A DNA stretch of 64,000 nt from Corella eumyota (lineage: Eukaryota > Chordata > Ascidiacea > Phlebobranchia > Corellidae), in contig OY720097.1 in NCBI GenBank assembly GCA_963082875.1, positions 6,022,501-6,086,500 of the forward strand, written 5' to 3'. The notes under the pieces were generated by a model. That model worked only from the letters and a program-made list of their open reading frames with translations. It made no database searches and had not been told where the DNA came from. The translations under genes and the position numbers were made by a program. How positions within the stretch are numbered: position 1 is the first letter of the stretch; each line of letters begins with the position of its first letter. This document shows positions 41,479 to 57,010 of this stretch, piece after piece.

Positions 41479-44400
41479 TTAGGCAATTTTTAATTTTTGA
41501 ATGATGACATTTTTTATGGAGCCAAAAGAAATATTCTGTAAAGGCCATTCATATTCATTTGGAACCTTGCCAGGAACATTACATTCAAAATATGACATCA
41601 TCGGAAACCAGAACTACAAGAGAAACAAAAACGTTTATTGAATAACCAATAATATTCAATAGATTAAACTTAAAATATGCTTGTGCTACAAACTATATAT
41701 TATTACTTATTTTATTAAGTGTTTAAAATAAATATGATTTAAATATGCCTAATATTAAAGTATACTGAAATAAGATCATTCTTAATGTCAATTTACTTAA
41801 ATAATACATGAAAAGGCAAAAATTGTAAAAAAAACATAATTCACCTTGATCATTTTATTTTGCCAAAAAGATCTTGTATTTGCAAGAACATGATAATAAA
41901 GAAAAATTCTTGAAGTTATATAAAAGGCAATCAATCTTTAAAATATAAATTTTTGTTAACTTTTAATTTGAAAAAAAACGCAAACAAATAAAAACCCAAA
42001 TTGATAATCAAATTATTACATTGCTGTTATTTATTATGATTATCAACACATCTAATATCTATAAACAGTGTTAGTCAGCACTTGTTGACAATGTTGAAAA
42101 ATAATAACAAGATCATAGCATGATATTTACTAAATTTAGTAATTTCCTTCAACATATACACAAGAGGAAATACTTAGTCAAGGCATTTTATATAATTCGC
42201 CATTTTACAAAACATTATCTTGAAAAAAGAGTTTTTTTTGTTTGCACATACATGCAATTTATGGCATTAGTATATTGCTTACAGTTTAAAATGAAAAACA
42301 AATCATACTGTTATTTATTTTAAATAATACGACAATAAAACTATTTAATTATACAATTTAAATGTAACTACAGACAGAGGCTTATTTGTTCTGGCATTAG
42401 TTATAAAACTTACACGTCGATTGAATAATGTTCATGAGCAGCCAATATAAAGAAAACGCCGAAAAGATTGAGGACCCATGACATAGTGTGTATCCCATAA
42501 AGCCATGGTGGTGTGTCTTAAATAAACAAAACATAAATTATTTAAAAAATCAGAAACCATAAAATTAATTATTAAACCCTTTATTACCAAATTTGGTAAA
42601 CTTTAGTGAAATTAAGTAAAATATCTGTCAAAAAATCTTAGTTATTCTCAAAATATTTAATGATTTAAAATTTTAACCTACATTCTGTAATGAGGTGATT
42701 AAAAAGAGTCAAGTAAGCAGTGTGCCCACTGAACATGTAATCTCCACAGGTTTGTAAACCTGTTAAAGTCATTCCAAACCCAGTCACTATTTCAGTTGCT
42801 CTGGTGATTCGTTGCCATGGCGAATTAAATTGAGCTAAAAAATAAATAGAGGTTTTATGCTACGTCTTTGATTTTATTTATTATAAATAAATTTTTTTGT
42901 ATGTGATTAGAAAATTTTTTTGATAAACCTAACTAATGAAAACAACTTTTAAGTAAACACTGTAAGTGACTTTCTATCGGCAATAAAAAAGTGTTAACAG
43001 ATTAAATGTAAACACAACAACATTTACATAACTGTTATACTAATACATTTTTAAGTGAAAATTTACCTTGACAATTTAAATGTGAGCCTGGAACAGATAA
43101 AGAAGTGACAAACATAGTGACTGATCGCAGCAGAAAGATTGTACTAGCAATACTGAAAAATCTCCGCATTACAATTGCCCTGAACAAAAACTTTGTTACT
43201 TAAATTAAAGAAATTTCTGAATTTAATGGTATAGCTAAAATAAGGCTATATAGAAATAAAAATCATATAAAATAATAAAAACCTACACAACGTTAAACCA
43301 TTGATGTAAATAAAATATAGGGGACTTTACGACCAAATAATAAAATATTTAATTTTATTTAAAGGTTAAACCTTTCGGTACTCATATTACTTTAGTAATT
43401 TTTATGTCAAAAAAGCAAGCATAAACAATTTTTTTTACCTATGCTTGTGAAAAAACAGAATTGTTACAAACATAAACATAAGAACCAGACCACAACATTC
43501 AGTCATCTTAAATGCATAAGGAATAAGAGGAATGTTATCAAGAAATATATCAGGAAGGGGTGGATGTTTTTGTTTGTCAGGAACTCTTTCATGGACAATA
43601 ACCATTGTGTAAGCTGTGATCCAAGACACTATTACCGCATACAAAAAACTAACCTTAAAAAGAAAATTAATTGTTAAAAATTTACATCGGGCCTAAAATA
43701 AACCATGCTGGAATAATAACATTTTACTTTAAAAAAATTATATTAAAATTCTTGTCAATGTTTGAAAAAATCACATAAATTTTTTTTTTTATTAAAATTT
43801 TTATAAAACAAGAAAATTTTAATTTTTTTTTAAAAGTTTAAAAATAGATTACAGCAAGTTTTTTGTATTCTGGTTTAAAAACGACAAATTCTTTTCTTTT
43901 TATTCCATTTCCACCTCCATTCAAACTACCATGACTTGTATTAGAATCCGTACTAAACTCATCAAGTGAGATATTATTGCTTAAAATTGTTCCTGATCTT
44001 GTAAATTCACGAGTGACGTATCTTGGAGAGTGGTCAAACAAGGAATTGTTGTTTTCATTATAATCTAAATCATTTTGGCCTTTCATTAAATTGATATAAA
44101 ATAAAACATATCTAGGCTATTGTATATCTTACACTTGTTAGACTGGTCCAAATTTTTATTACCATACTGCATAGATTTTAGTAAATATCACATATCCTTT
44201 TTAATTAATTTACGTCTTTGAAATTGGGACTATACAAGTAGTTACTTAAAATTTCTGTAATTCAAACATATGACATGGATAAGTTGATTAATCTAGGCAT
44301 TTTTAATAAAATGTAAATTTTATTTTACTACCTGCAACTTGTCTTTGTTCAATCGCATGTTTTTGTTGAATGGTTCTTAGACACTTGCCGAGTTTTTTAA

Positions 44401-45029
44401 TATCAGACAATCTTTTTAATTGCAAAGGTGGCTCCTTTAAATCCTTAAAAAGTTAAATAAAAACATTTTATTTATTCTATACAATACTGTAGATATAAAA
44501 TTGAATTTCTGACAATAAGTAATGAACCAATGCCATAATAACTAATACCTAATGCTTTTGTAAGTCAAAACACTTGCTACGCTACATGAAGCCCCAGGTT
44601 CGAACCACACTGCTCTTACACCGTAGCGCCCTTAAGTAAGGCACTATAAACGATATAAACTCCTGCTAAACCAGTACTTAATCAGCATCTTGATTATTGG
44701 GCAATTATAATTAATAATAACCCAAACTGTCAAAAGGAACTCAGGACTGGGTCAAGGTAACAGTTGTTACTATATGATCAGGTTGTGGGGGTATCAGTTG
44801 TTACTTTATGACCTTCCCACATCAAGAATAAAAATATATATAAAAATGGGATGTTTTGTACCAATAAAAATTTTTACATAAAACAATATCGAATTACCCG
44901 TTCAGTTAATGCAAGTAAAACTTCTCCATCTACTTCATGTTCATCGCATAATTCCATTGACAAATTTTCAAACCCTTCTGTAACCAGCCATTGCTTTACT
45001 TCCACACAACTCCACTCTGATATTTTCAT
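41479..45029 (-). CDS. SAMD8: Sphingomyelin synthase-related protein SAMD8 (ceramide phosphoethanolamine synthase), complete, 9 exons
   Basis: Exons: 45029-44898, 44443-44332, 44079-43853, 43653-43439, 43179-43067, 42834-42682, 42516-42414, 41935-41845, 41613-41479. They total 1281 nt, or 426 residues (human about 415), with all phases consistent. Residues 1 to about 70 form a SAM domain ([23 protein letters not shown]). A serine-rich linker follows, then the multipass sphingomyelin-synthase fold. The family motifs are clear: [34 protein letters not shown] and [19 protein letters not shown]. The catalytic His in SGHT and the His and Asp of HYSID are all present. SAMD8 is an ER membrane enzyme that transfers phosphoethanolamine to ceramide and helps limit ER ceramide. 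The SAM domain separates it from SMS1/2-type synthases. The donor after exon 6 is GTAGGT rather than consensus, but it is the choice that keeps phase. A SINE lies in intron 1. Confidence 0.95.
44550..44842 (+). mobile_element. tRNA-derived SINE, copy A (in SAMD8 intron 1)
   Basis: A tRNA-like head contains a B-box GGTTCGAACC at about 44609 and an A-box remnant near 44555-44575. An unrelated body follows, containing GTAGCGCCCTTAAGTAAG and GGACTGGGTCAAGGTAACAG, and then an AATAAAAATATATATAAA tail. The body matches copy B at 62392-62611 along about 200 bp. The A-box is more decayed than in copy B. I could not identify a target-site duplication. The element lies antisense to SAMD8. Ciona genomes are known to carry tRNA-derived SINEs; assignment to a named family needs a library search. 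Confidence 0.8.
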
Positions 45030-45172
45030 ATTTATTTAATTTTTATTTATCTAAACATAAATTGAGTTCTTTTCCTAAATGTTGTATATACACTTTTGAG
45101 CCCTTAAGTTAAAATAACAAAATACACAGTTTACTTTAAATTGATTTTTACTTTAAATGTATATATAATACA

Positions 45173-45240
45173 TAGTATTAATATAATACATACTAACCAA
45201 ATGTTTTTATTTAGCCTTTTTTAATAGACTGTTTAACATA
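45173..45240. repeat. Dispersed direct repeat, copy 1
   Basis: The string AGTATTAATATAATACATAC, followed by TAACCAAA, a T-rich stretch, TTAGCC and a GACTGTTTAA end, recurs about 1.15 kb downstream with a few changes. No terminal inverted repeats or coding content are visible. Confidence 0.7.
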
Positions 45241-46322
45241 TTATAAACATACTTCTGAACAGCAAGCACTAAGCAGCGATCACATTACATCAAGTGATTA
45301 CTGGCAGACTGGCAAACTGCTGATTAATAATTTTAATGTAACCTGACTAATCGTTTATTGCAGAATATTTATTCATAACTAACAACAAAAAAACTTTAGT
45401 AATTAAACCCTTATAAAATGACCTTCCTACTGCTTGATATGTATCAAAAATCCTTCAAAACAAAGACTAAACGCAAAAATGTTTGTGTTCTTGATTTTAC
45501 TTCAAGTCAGCTGAGCAAAGTCCTTTATGACGTAATAACATGTGCCTACATACGTAAACAAATAAGTCATCGTAAAGCGAAAGAAAATTAATCACCTGTA
45601 ACTGCGTCGTTAGCCAATTTAGGGATAAATTGATTATTTTTCTATGTGTACCAGATAAGAAATAAACTAAAATTGTTTAAAATTACGGTGAAATTAAAAT
45701 ATTTTCTAGCATCCAGTCGTAGTGTTGCCCCCATTTTAAGCTGTAGGGGTTATGGAATGAAAGTATTAAATTAAAAACTCATATGTTATCATGTTGCTGC
45801 ATAGCCTAAAGCCAGGCAGAAGCAGTTAAGTGAAATCACCAGGTCACTATCTATAAACTATGTAAGTTAATTTAGCTTGGGTCGAAACAGAGAATCAAAA
45901 AAGTTTCCTATAAGTTTATTTAGAGTATGCTGTCTTTCATTTTTAATAACAAACCTTAAAAAGGAATTTTTTTTATTTTTCATCATTGAAATATTTGTAA
46001 TTAGAATTAGACCCTAAAGTGGGTTAACAAAATTCAAATATCTCTTTAGACATGTAATTAAGATGATGCTTATTAGTGAGAAACAAAATGTATTTGAAGG
46101 CACACATTACAAAGGGCATATTTACAATTAGGGAGAAAGTTGGTGCAGATACAATTAAAGTGTAACAAGCACGCATTTAAAAGTATTGTAACCATGCAAT
46201 TATTAACATGATTAGGCATAAAATTTTAATACAGAACTTTTAAAACTCTTCCATTTTACATCTTGGCAGTGGTCAGTAAGCAATCGTGAAAAATAATAAA
46301 AAAATATTTTTAATTTTTTTTT

Positions 46323-46391
46323 TAGTATTAATATAATACATACTAACCAAACATATTTGATTAGCCTTTTTTTTAATGGACTGTTTAAAAT
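46323..46391. repeat. Dispersed direct repeat, copy 2
   Basis: This is the second copy of the repeat at 45173-45240, in the same orientation. The first 28 bases match almost exactly. The middle differs (CATATTTGATTAGCC here against TGTTTTTATTTAGCC there). The pair could be a fragment of an unknown element or a local segmental duplication. Confidence 0.7.
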
Positions 46392-47443
46392 ATTTGTTAG
46401 TGATTCAACAGATATACACACAAAACATAAATATATACAAAGGAACATATCAATTGTTATTTAACGGAAATAAATATAATTAATGAAACTTCTAAAAGTT
46501 TAATGTCATAATTTGAATAAACTGGAAAATGTAAAATTTTCTGTAAAGAAAAAAAAACAAATTTTGGCCTTCTATAGAATATGCAAATCAAATTTATCAT
46601 TAATATAGACAAATGTAATAATCCCAGAATTTTAAATAACTTTAATACAAAATGTGGTAAAAAAATTAAAGAAAAAAATACATATACAAAAGTTCATAAG
46701 CTGAAATATTGCTTGATAGGTTATTTCATTCTAAATTTTAGGAAACTAAATATATATACACAATTAATAATGGCAACATTTACACAAATAGTCTTACTTT
46801 TTATGCTACAAAATCCACAAAGGCAAAATAATAGAGATAAAGTTAAAAATAATAAAAAATTGCTTAGTATCACTTGAATAGACCTGTTCTATAACATATT
46901 AATGTTCAACTACAATAGCTTAATGTATTATGGGAATATATGAACAATGAGCTTATATAAAATGATATGAAATAAAAGTTTAAAAAAATGAAATATGTTA
47001 AAATAAAATTGGTAAAAACCTAATGCCATAATAATTAGTGCAAATATTCTTAAAAAAAACACGCAAATAAAACCAAATATTTAAAAAAGTCTTAAAGTTA
47101 TATCAAATTTGGTAAAATTAATATTATCCACAATTAAAAATAAAAGTTAAACAATGTAAATATGAATTAAATTTGGTTAATTTATAAGGTTAACTTAATG
47201 TTAGTTATTTTTTTTTAGAAAATATATAACATTTAAAGCTATTTTTATTGAGGTTTTAAATTTATTAATTGCAAGGACCCTTTAAAACAATTTTTTTTTA
47301 ATTTCATGGAACTTTCACGGTAACTTTACCAAAAACCCTTTTCTCCCTTTCAACCAATATATTTTTTAGCTGCAATAGATGGTATACAAAAAAGTATAAA
47401 AAATTACAAAAATTTCCTAAGTTTTTTTCCATTACACAAATCC

Positions 47444-51972
<4,529 letters not shown>

Positions 51973-53913
51973 TATTTCTATTTTTGTATCACTTCATTAA
52001 AATAACCTTTGTAAGCTAGAACATGAAAAAAAATTTCAACCGAAGTTTTTATAAAAAATACAAACAAACAGACAAATAAAAACTAAAAGCAGGTGGAATT
52101 TTAAGTCAATTTCCTACTGTTTACCCTATGTCTGTAGTTTTTATTTATGCAAACTAACCCCAACCCACTTTCCTAATCTTTGCATAGCAGTATTTTTTTT
52201 TTGACTTCCTTGATTTTCTACGAACAGAAAATAAAAAAGTGTTTTCCGCGAAAAAGTTCGTCTAGTGACGTCACGAATGAATAAATAATCACATCGATGA
52301 GTCATCGAAATAATAAAAACAAAATATACACCCACGCCAATAGTAAATAGCACGCGATCAACATTGGTTCCCAACGCAAAAACCTAAACAAAAAGTTTTA
52401 CTTGCCTAGGAAAATCATTTATTAAATAATAAAAAAATTCTAAAAGGTTATCCTCAATCGAATCAAACATCGTTCGCCAACTCTGCTTGATGGCACGTTT
52501 TTTTAAGTTACGTTAATAAAATTGCATTTGTCTACATTTGCAAACAAAAATACCCATTTATAGTAATTGACTGCCCAAAATTAAAATTTTACGTTAGCAT
52601 AGTAATATGTGTCGTATTCAATTATAACTCATTGCATGCATATTGTGGTTAAACCTATTAAAAAAATGTGACTAATTAACAGTCTGGAAGTCGACGTGTG
52701 TGTTTAAGAATTAAAATGTATTAACTTACCGTTCTGTAAATATAAGGTTTAAACTAAACATATTATAATATTCAAGTTTTGACAAAATTTTCTTCAGAAG
52801 AACAAAGTAAAAAAAAAATTTAAATTTAAACTTTCAACTAACACCAAAGTTTTTTATTTAACAATTTTTTGTAAGGTCTGTTCTTTCACGCGTTAACAAC
52901 ATGGTATCATAGAAAATATTGTGGCAAACTAGTTTATTACATTACAGATTTTGTTTATCCAAATTAAAATTATCTTCATTAAACCTGAATTGCAATTTTT
53001 CAATGACTGCATGTGAGCTATAAGTTTAATTCAAAGTCACACTAAAAATACTAAAAATTCCTTCTTACAAAAAATACTCTTCATGCCTTTAGAGTGTTTA
53101 TGCAGAAATTTAGGAGAAGTTAAAGTTAAAATTATGTTATCTTAATGGTCGATAAGAATTTTATATTAATAAATGAAGAGAACCTCATATTTTAAATGGG
53201 TGTAAAACAATAACCTCAATAAAATAATCAACTCGTAACAATTTCAAAATTTAAAAGAACAACATTTTTGGATATGCGGAAAATTGACGGAGCAAAATAA
53301 TACGTATTTAAATAAAACGGAAACAAATGAAAGGAAAAAGGCAATACAACTAGCTATTACCGCTTTCAACAGCTTTCCCCCGCAACTATTACCACTCATA
53401 AAAAAGTTCAGACAGCCAATATATCAAGTTTATTATTAAGTTGGGGCAAGTTAGATGTAGTTAAGGTTAATAGCGAAAAAATCCTTAAAAAACTATACAA
53501 AATGTATTCCTAAATAATTTAAGTGTATGCGTAAAATAAACTCGATGGTAGTAAGTTAGCAAAAAAATAATCGGTTTCTGTTTAGAAGGTGTGTACCTAT
53601 TGTATTTATTAATTCATGCATAACGTTTGGTTGACAATTTATTTCTTAATAATTACAAAAAGGTTTAAACTAAACCAACCGATCGTCATACTTGTGTTTG
53701 AATATGTTTGTAAATCCCTAACTACGTTTTGTATTATTAGGCCTTGTTGTAGCTTAGCATATTGCCAATTTTTTCCCACTCCATTGAAATATAAATTTAT
53801 CCTCGAATCTTTAAATAGTGCTTGTTTATTTAATGGTTGTACTTATGTAAATAAAAAAACAATTACTAAAAACCGAGCTGGCATATTTTTAAAAAAAAAT
53901 CGCTGGAAGTACA
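51973..53913. promoter_or_regulatory. SMAD2/3 upstream region and left flank of the small-gene array
   Basis: No conserved exon is seen. A TGACGTCA palindrome at 52266-52273 lies about 300 bp upstream of the SMAD2/3 start codon and may mark its promoter. From about 53.28 to 53.58 kb the sequence resembles 58.70-58.97 kb, showing that the repeated unit of the small-gene array begins left of gene 1. An open frame at 53616-53927 overlaps the start of gene 1 in another frame and has no recognisable domain; it is more likely 5' flank. Confidence 0.45.
53455..53575 (+). repeat. Array upstream repeat, copy 1
   Basis: This stretch, ending AAAATAAACTCGATGGTAGT, aligns with 58825-58965, which ends AAAATAAACTCGGCGGTTGT. 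Small gaps and substitutions are spread throughout. It marks homologous 5' flank of gene 1 and of the block carrying gene 5. Confidence 0.65.
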
Positions 53914-54297
53914 ATGAGTTATTGTGAATTCATTTTTTATTTTTCAAATGGACCTTTCGATTCACTTGATGCCACGATACCGGAGGTGTATTCTGAAGAG
54001 GTGGTCCGAGTTATTGAAGGTTTTAAAGATCAAGTTTACAACTTAGAGTTGCACAAGTCTTATTCTTGTAATGGTGGGCATCAGTTTTTGACTAAACCAA
54101 CAACGAAGATACAAACATTTATGGGACTAAGCCACTTCCGATTATCTGGCAACCCATTTTGTTGGTCCATAAATTCGTCACATTGCATTATGTACTTTAC
54201 AAATAAAATGAAAGAGATTGGATGGAAATGGATTCATCCAACATTTGCGCGAAAACCGATAGAGGAGAGATATGTTACACTGTATTTTGAAAAATAA
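53914..54297 (+). CDS. Small intronless array gene 1 (127 aa, family not recognised)
   Basis: This is a single-exon frame from ATG to TAA. I do not recognise the family. It shares with the other array members an N-terminal M-x-Y-C start, a YSEE-V-x-x-V-I-E-G-F-K helix-like segment (about residues 28-45), an HKS motif, a variable middle, and the most conserved block YFTNKMKEIGWKWIHPTF (about residues 92-109). All end in FEK plus stop. Four members share exactly the same ends and the same aromatic-rich block despite heavy divergence elsewhere, which argues for selection on a real protein. There is no signal peptide or membrane segment, so a soluble intracellular protein is likely. A conserved downstream motif pair lies 135-245 bp after the stop. 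Expression and function are unknown. Confidence 0.8.
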   Translation: MSYCEFIFYFSNGPFDSLDATIPEVYSEEVVRVIEGFKDQVYNLELHKSYSCNGGHQFLTKPTTKIQTFMGLSHFRLSGNPFCWSINSSHCIMYFTNKMKEIGWKWIHPTFARKPIEERYVTLYFEK

Positions 54298-55425
54298 TTA
54301 CCTAATAAATAATATTATTTATTGTAACCCAACGTTTAATTCAAAATGTAAAACTCCTCTGTAATTAAATGACTTTATAATTTTTTACATTATAACAATC
54401 GCAATCCTATACAGTTATTAGAATATTTGTTAAATTAAAGTAAATCATTAACAAAAAATCTCTAGATGATTGATATTTTAATTATTATGTAGTGTTTGCA
54501 TATTACACAAACAACAGTTCATAGAACAGTTACATTTCGTAGGGAGGCTTTGTAATAATTTTATTTTAATGAAGATTTATTTTAGTTTAATTTGTTTTTT
54601 TTACTTAAACAAATCTAAGCATAGCGTTAGAATTCCTTATAGTAAGCGCATACGCGAGTTTGTTTGATTAAGCTAAACAATGTTTTTTGAATGAACAGCA
54701 AACAAAAGAGTTAAATAAACTATAAGTATGACATAAAACAAAAAAAAAGTTAAATGAATCGTGGGCAGTAACTTAAACTGTCTGACTGCCAGTCGCTCGG
54801 TTGTTTAAATAAAAATAAAAAATCGCCAAATACTTTATTAATTTGTTAACAAAACACGTAAATATTCGTAAGTCTAAACAGTTTTACCTATTTTTGTTTA
54901 AAAAAAATAGTATACAACATCGTGCAATTTGATTGTGATGTCATAATCTACTAGAGTGACGACATAACCTGTTTTTTTGGAAAACTAAGATTGCAGACTA
55001 ACTACAACACCAATATTAATAAATTTTTGAATATAATCTACCATCAACACATTTGTCAATATTAACCCAAGTTGTACGAACCAGGTCCCCACTGTTCAAA
55101 TTTCAACATGAAACAAATTTTTGCTACGCGATGTATTATGTCAAGTTAAACTACATATAAAAAATGAAATTCGTGCAAAAATAAAGATTTAGCCTACCCT
55201 CTTAAACATACATACAACTTAGAACAAGTCTTCAATAACCTTTTTTTAAATTCCTTAGCGTTAATTATACACTGCATTGTTGACAAAGAGAGCATACATT
55301 AAAAAAAAATTATATTGATGTTGAATTAGGTTTGGTTAGTATACGTTATGCAAATACAAATAGTAATTTTCTAAACTGGCATATAGCAACAGGCATATTG
55401 CATTAAAAAGATAGACTTAAGTAAA
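54298..55425. other. Spacer between array genes 1 and 2
   Basis: No gene is seen. The first 250 bp is shared 3' flank with the other array genes, including the downstream motif pair at 54431-54460 and 54488-54543. Positions of roughly 55080-55320 align weakly with 60720-60960, downstream of gene 5 (shared pieces include GTTGAACTACACAT-like, ACTGCATTGT-GACAAA and AATGTTGAT-like strings). This places the gene-1 spacer and the gene-5 to ARID2 spacer in the same duplication family. Confidence 0.5.
54431..54543 (+). promoter_or_regulatory. Conserved downstream motif pair of the array (copy after gene 1)
   Basis: The first element reads AAGTAAATCATTAACAAAAA (about 54438-54457). The second reads TAGTGTTTGCATATTACACA (about 54489-54508), followed by CATAGAACAGTTACATTTCG. 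Matching pairs follow gene 2 (about 55919-55990), gene 3 (57131-57238), gene 4 (58147-58210) and gene 5 (60398-60500). A first-element remnant at 58380-58396 has no intact gene before it. They may be 3' end-formation signals, a regulatory element, or simply slowly diverging flank. Confidence 0.55.
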
Positions 55426-55788
55426 ATGGTTTATTGTGAATTGTCGCTAAGCCATACGGCTCCCACAGTTTCTTCAGTTGTGGTCAACATACCAGATATG
55501 TATTCTGAAGAAATAATTCAAGTTATGGAAGTTTTCAAAGATCAACTTAAAGACCCAGCAAATCATAAGTCCTGTAATCATTCGCCTTTTAATGGGAATA
55601 CCTGGCAGTATAACAAATACGGAATATTAACTTACAGGTTAAGTGGTTTAAATTGCAATCAAACGAGTTTGTCACTATGCATGGTATACTTCACAAGTCA
55701 AATGAAAGGAAACGGTTGGAAATGGATAAACCCGTCTTTTTCAAGAGAACAGTATCGTTCTTCAGTTGAACTTTATTTTGAAAAATAA
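55426..55788 (+). CDS. Small intronless array gene 2 (120 aa, family not recognised)
   Basis: This is a single-exon frame beginning MVYCELSLS and ending FEK. It keeps the family blocks: MYSEEIIQVMEVFKDQLKD, HKSC, YRLSGLNC, then CMVYFTSQMKGNGWKWINPSF. It is the shortest intact member, with a deletion in the middle region relative to genes 1 and 5. It is strongly diverged from gene 1, so this duplication is old. No TATA box is obvious just upstream; an AT-rich stretch with GCATTAAAAAG lies about 25 bp before the ATG. No domain is recognised. Confidence 0.8.
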   Translation: MVYCELSLSHTAPTVSSVVVNIPDMYSEEIIQVMEVFKDQLKDPANHKSCNHSPFNGNTWQYNKYGILTYRLSGLNCNQTSLSLCMVYFTSQMKGNGWKWINPSFSREQYRSSVELYFEK

Positions 55789-56034
55789 TTGGTTGTTAAA
55801 TCAAATTAGTTTCGTTTATTAATAAGTTTAATTGCTTAAATAAAAAAGATCCTTACAATTAATAATACATTGTCATGGTTAAAATATTTGACTGTATTAA
55901 ATTTTTTTTTTTAAATAAAATTAATCATTAACAATTTTTAGCCTAATTTTTATATTTAAAACGTAGTGTTTGCACCTTACACATACCAGAGTTTACCATA
56001 CAGGCCGATAGGGCAATTTTGTATGGCGAAGTAC

Positions 56035-56290
56035 TAAGCGCTACCGATAACTAAGCCAGCATTTAAAACATCGATTTTGCTCATAAAACAATATGCCAAA
56101 AAATGTGTGTGTTGGTTTTTTAAAGCCTGGGAATTTATATATTTAAATTAAAAAGGAAGATGACAAATATTGTGAACGCCTGTTAGCAGATAATCAGATA
56201 TAACATAAAAACCATATTTACCCTTATTTTGGTGGGAAAACTTGTAAATATCTCTAAGAACTAAAATAAAATTTTGTCGTATGGTATAAC
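56035..56290 (-). pseudogene. Decayed copy of the last two ARID2 exons and their intron (copy 1)
   Basis: Read on the minus strand, TTTATGAGCAAAATCGATG and ATGCTGGCTTAGTTATCGG align with ARID2 exon 61138-61039 (TGTATGAGCAGAATGGATG, ATGCTGGCTAAGTTGTTGG). The preceding part of the ARID2 locus, GAAAACTTGCAAATATTTGT at the exon 61297-61206 end (plus-strand text), matches GAAAACTTGTAAATATCTCT here. The intron between them is also present, so this is a DNA-level duplicate, not a processed copy. Stops and frameshifts are scattered through it. The true ARID2 3' end at 61.04-61.30 kb keeps the family protein sequence, so the direction of copying is from ARID2 into the array. Confidence 0.75.
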
Positions 56291-56507
56291 TAAATAATTC
56301 CTTTTTTTTATTGTGAAGTACGCGCAAGATCAAATTGATTCAAAAATGTTTATTTCGTAACACAAATAAAAATAATTCAGCTAAAATAAATTATTTAAAT
56401 TTCAGTTCATATTTTTAAAGTTGCATACTTTGAAAAAATTCAAAAAAATAAAACATTATATTGACAATATTTTTGCCTTTTTTTCTTTAAAAGTTATCCT
56501 CAAACAG

Positions 56508-56516
56508 TATAAAAAA
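56508..56516 (+). promoter_or_regulatory. TATA box of the array gene 3 unit
   Basis: CAGTATAAAAAAATTGATTC lies about 115 bp upstream of the gene 3 ATG and has an almost identical counterpart upstream of gene 5. It is a reasonable core promoter in the youngest pair of copies. Confidence 0.5.
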
Positions 56517-56622
56517 ATTGATTCCCGCCTTCATTATAACAGTCACACGTACGCAAATAAAAAATTTTATATTTAAAACAGGCGGCAGCAGTTATATTAG
56601 AACAAAAACAGATGCAGACAAA

Positions 56623-57010
56623 ATGTCTTATTGTGAAATATCGCTGTCTTTTTTATCTAAATTTTTGAAAGAACTTACTGTCAAGACACCAAAAAGTATT
56701 CTGAAGAGGTTAACCAAGTTATTAAAGGTTTTACAGATAAAAAAAAAATCCAGAATTCGAAAAGTTTTGTCGCTGTCAAGTTGACCATATGTATTCTTAT
56801 CAAAAAGTGGACAAGCCAACACTTAAAGGAATAAGTCATTACCAATTAAAAAGAAATCCCAATAGCGTTTCGTGTGATAAAATTGATTCGTCAATATACA
56901 TTCTATACTTTACAAATCAAATGAGAGAAATAGGATGGAAATGGATTCACCCAAAATTTGGTCGGAATCCGAGGGATGAGATTGTTACACTTCATTTTGA
57001 AAAATATTAG
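56623..57010 (+). pseudogene. Array gene 3, frameshifted copy of gene 5
   Basis: Nucleotide sequence aligns with gene 5 over its whole length and well into both flanks (about 56074-57240 against 59358-60500). The start MSYCEISLSF and the block YILYFTNQMREIGWKWIHPK are intact but lie in different frames. By comparison with gene 5 there are two single-base deletions: one near 56695 (CCAAAAAGTATTC against CCGAAAGTGTATTC) and one just before the A10 run near 56737 (GAT-A10 against GATC-A10). The normal stop is also replaced, so the late frame reads one residue longer (FEKY). It is a recent pseudogene unless the lesions are assembly errors in the A-rich stretches. Confidence 0.8.

Larger units (their letters stand above)
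45030..47443. other. SAMD8 upstream and SMAD2/3 downstream region
   Basis: This AT-rich stretch has no recognisable exon. It holds a pair of dispersed direct repeats (45173-45240 and 46323-46391). Positions 45430-45560 have mixed composition and could include the SAMD8 promoter. The SMAD2/3 3' UTR should occupy the right end. The open frame 46581-46877 is a low-complexity Ile/Lys/Asn string and is not called. Confidence 0.45.

Noticed and set aside
43853-44079. Separate small gene starting MKGQNDLDY
   Set aside because: The frame is an internal SAMD8 exon: the acceptor at 44079 and donor at 43853 keep phase with the SAM domain exons and the membrane part.
53616-53927. 103-codon plus-strand frame overlapping the start of array gene 1
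   Set aside because: It is in another frame, has no conserved block, and lies in the repeated 5' flank; the family start at 53914 is shared by all members.
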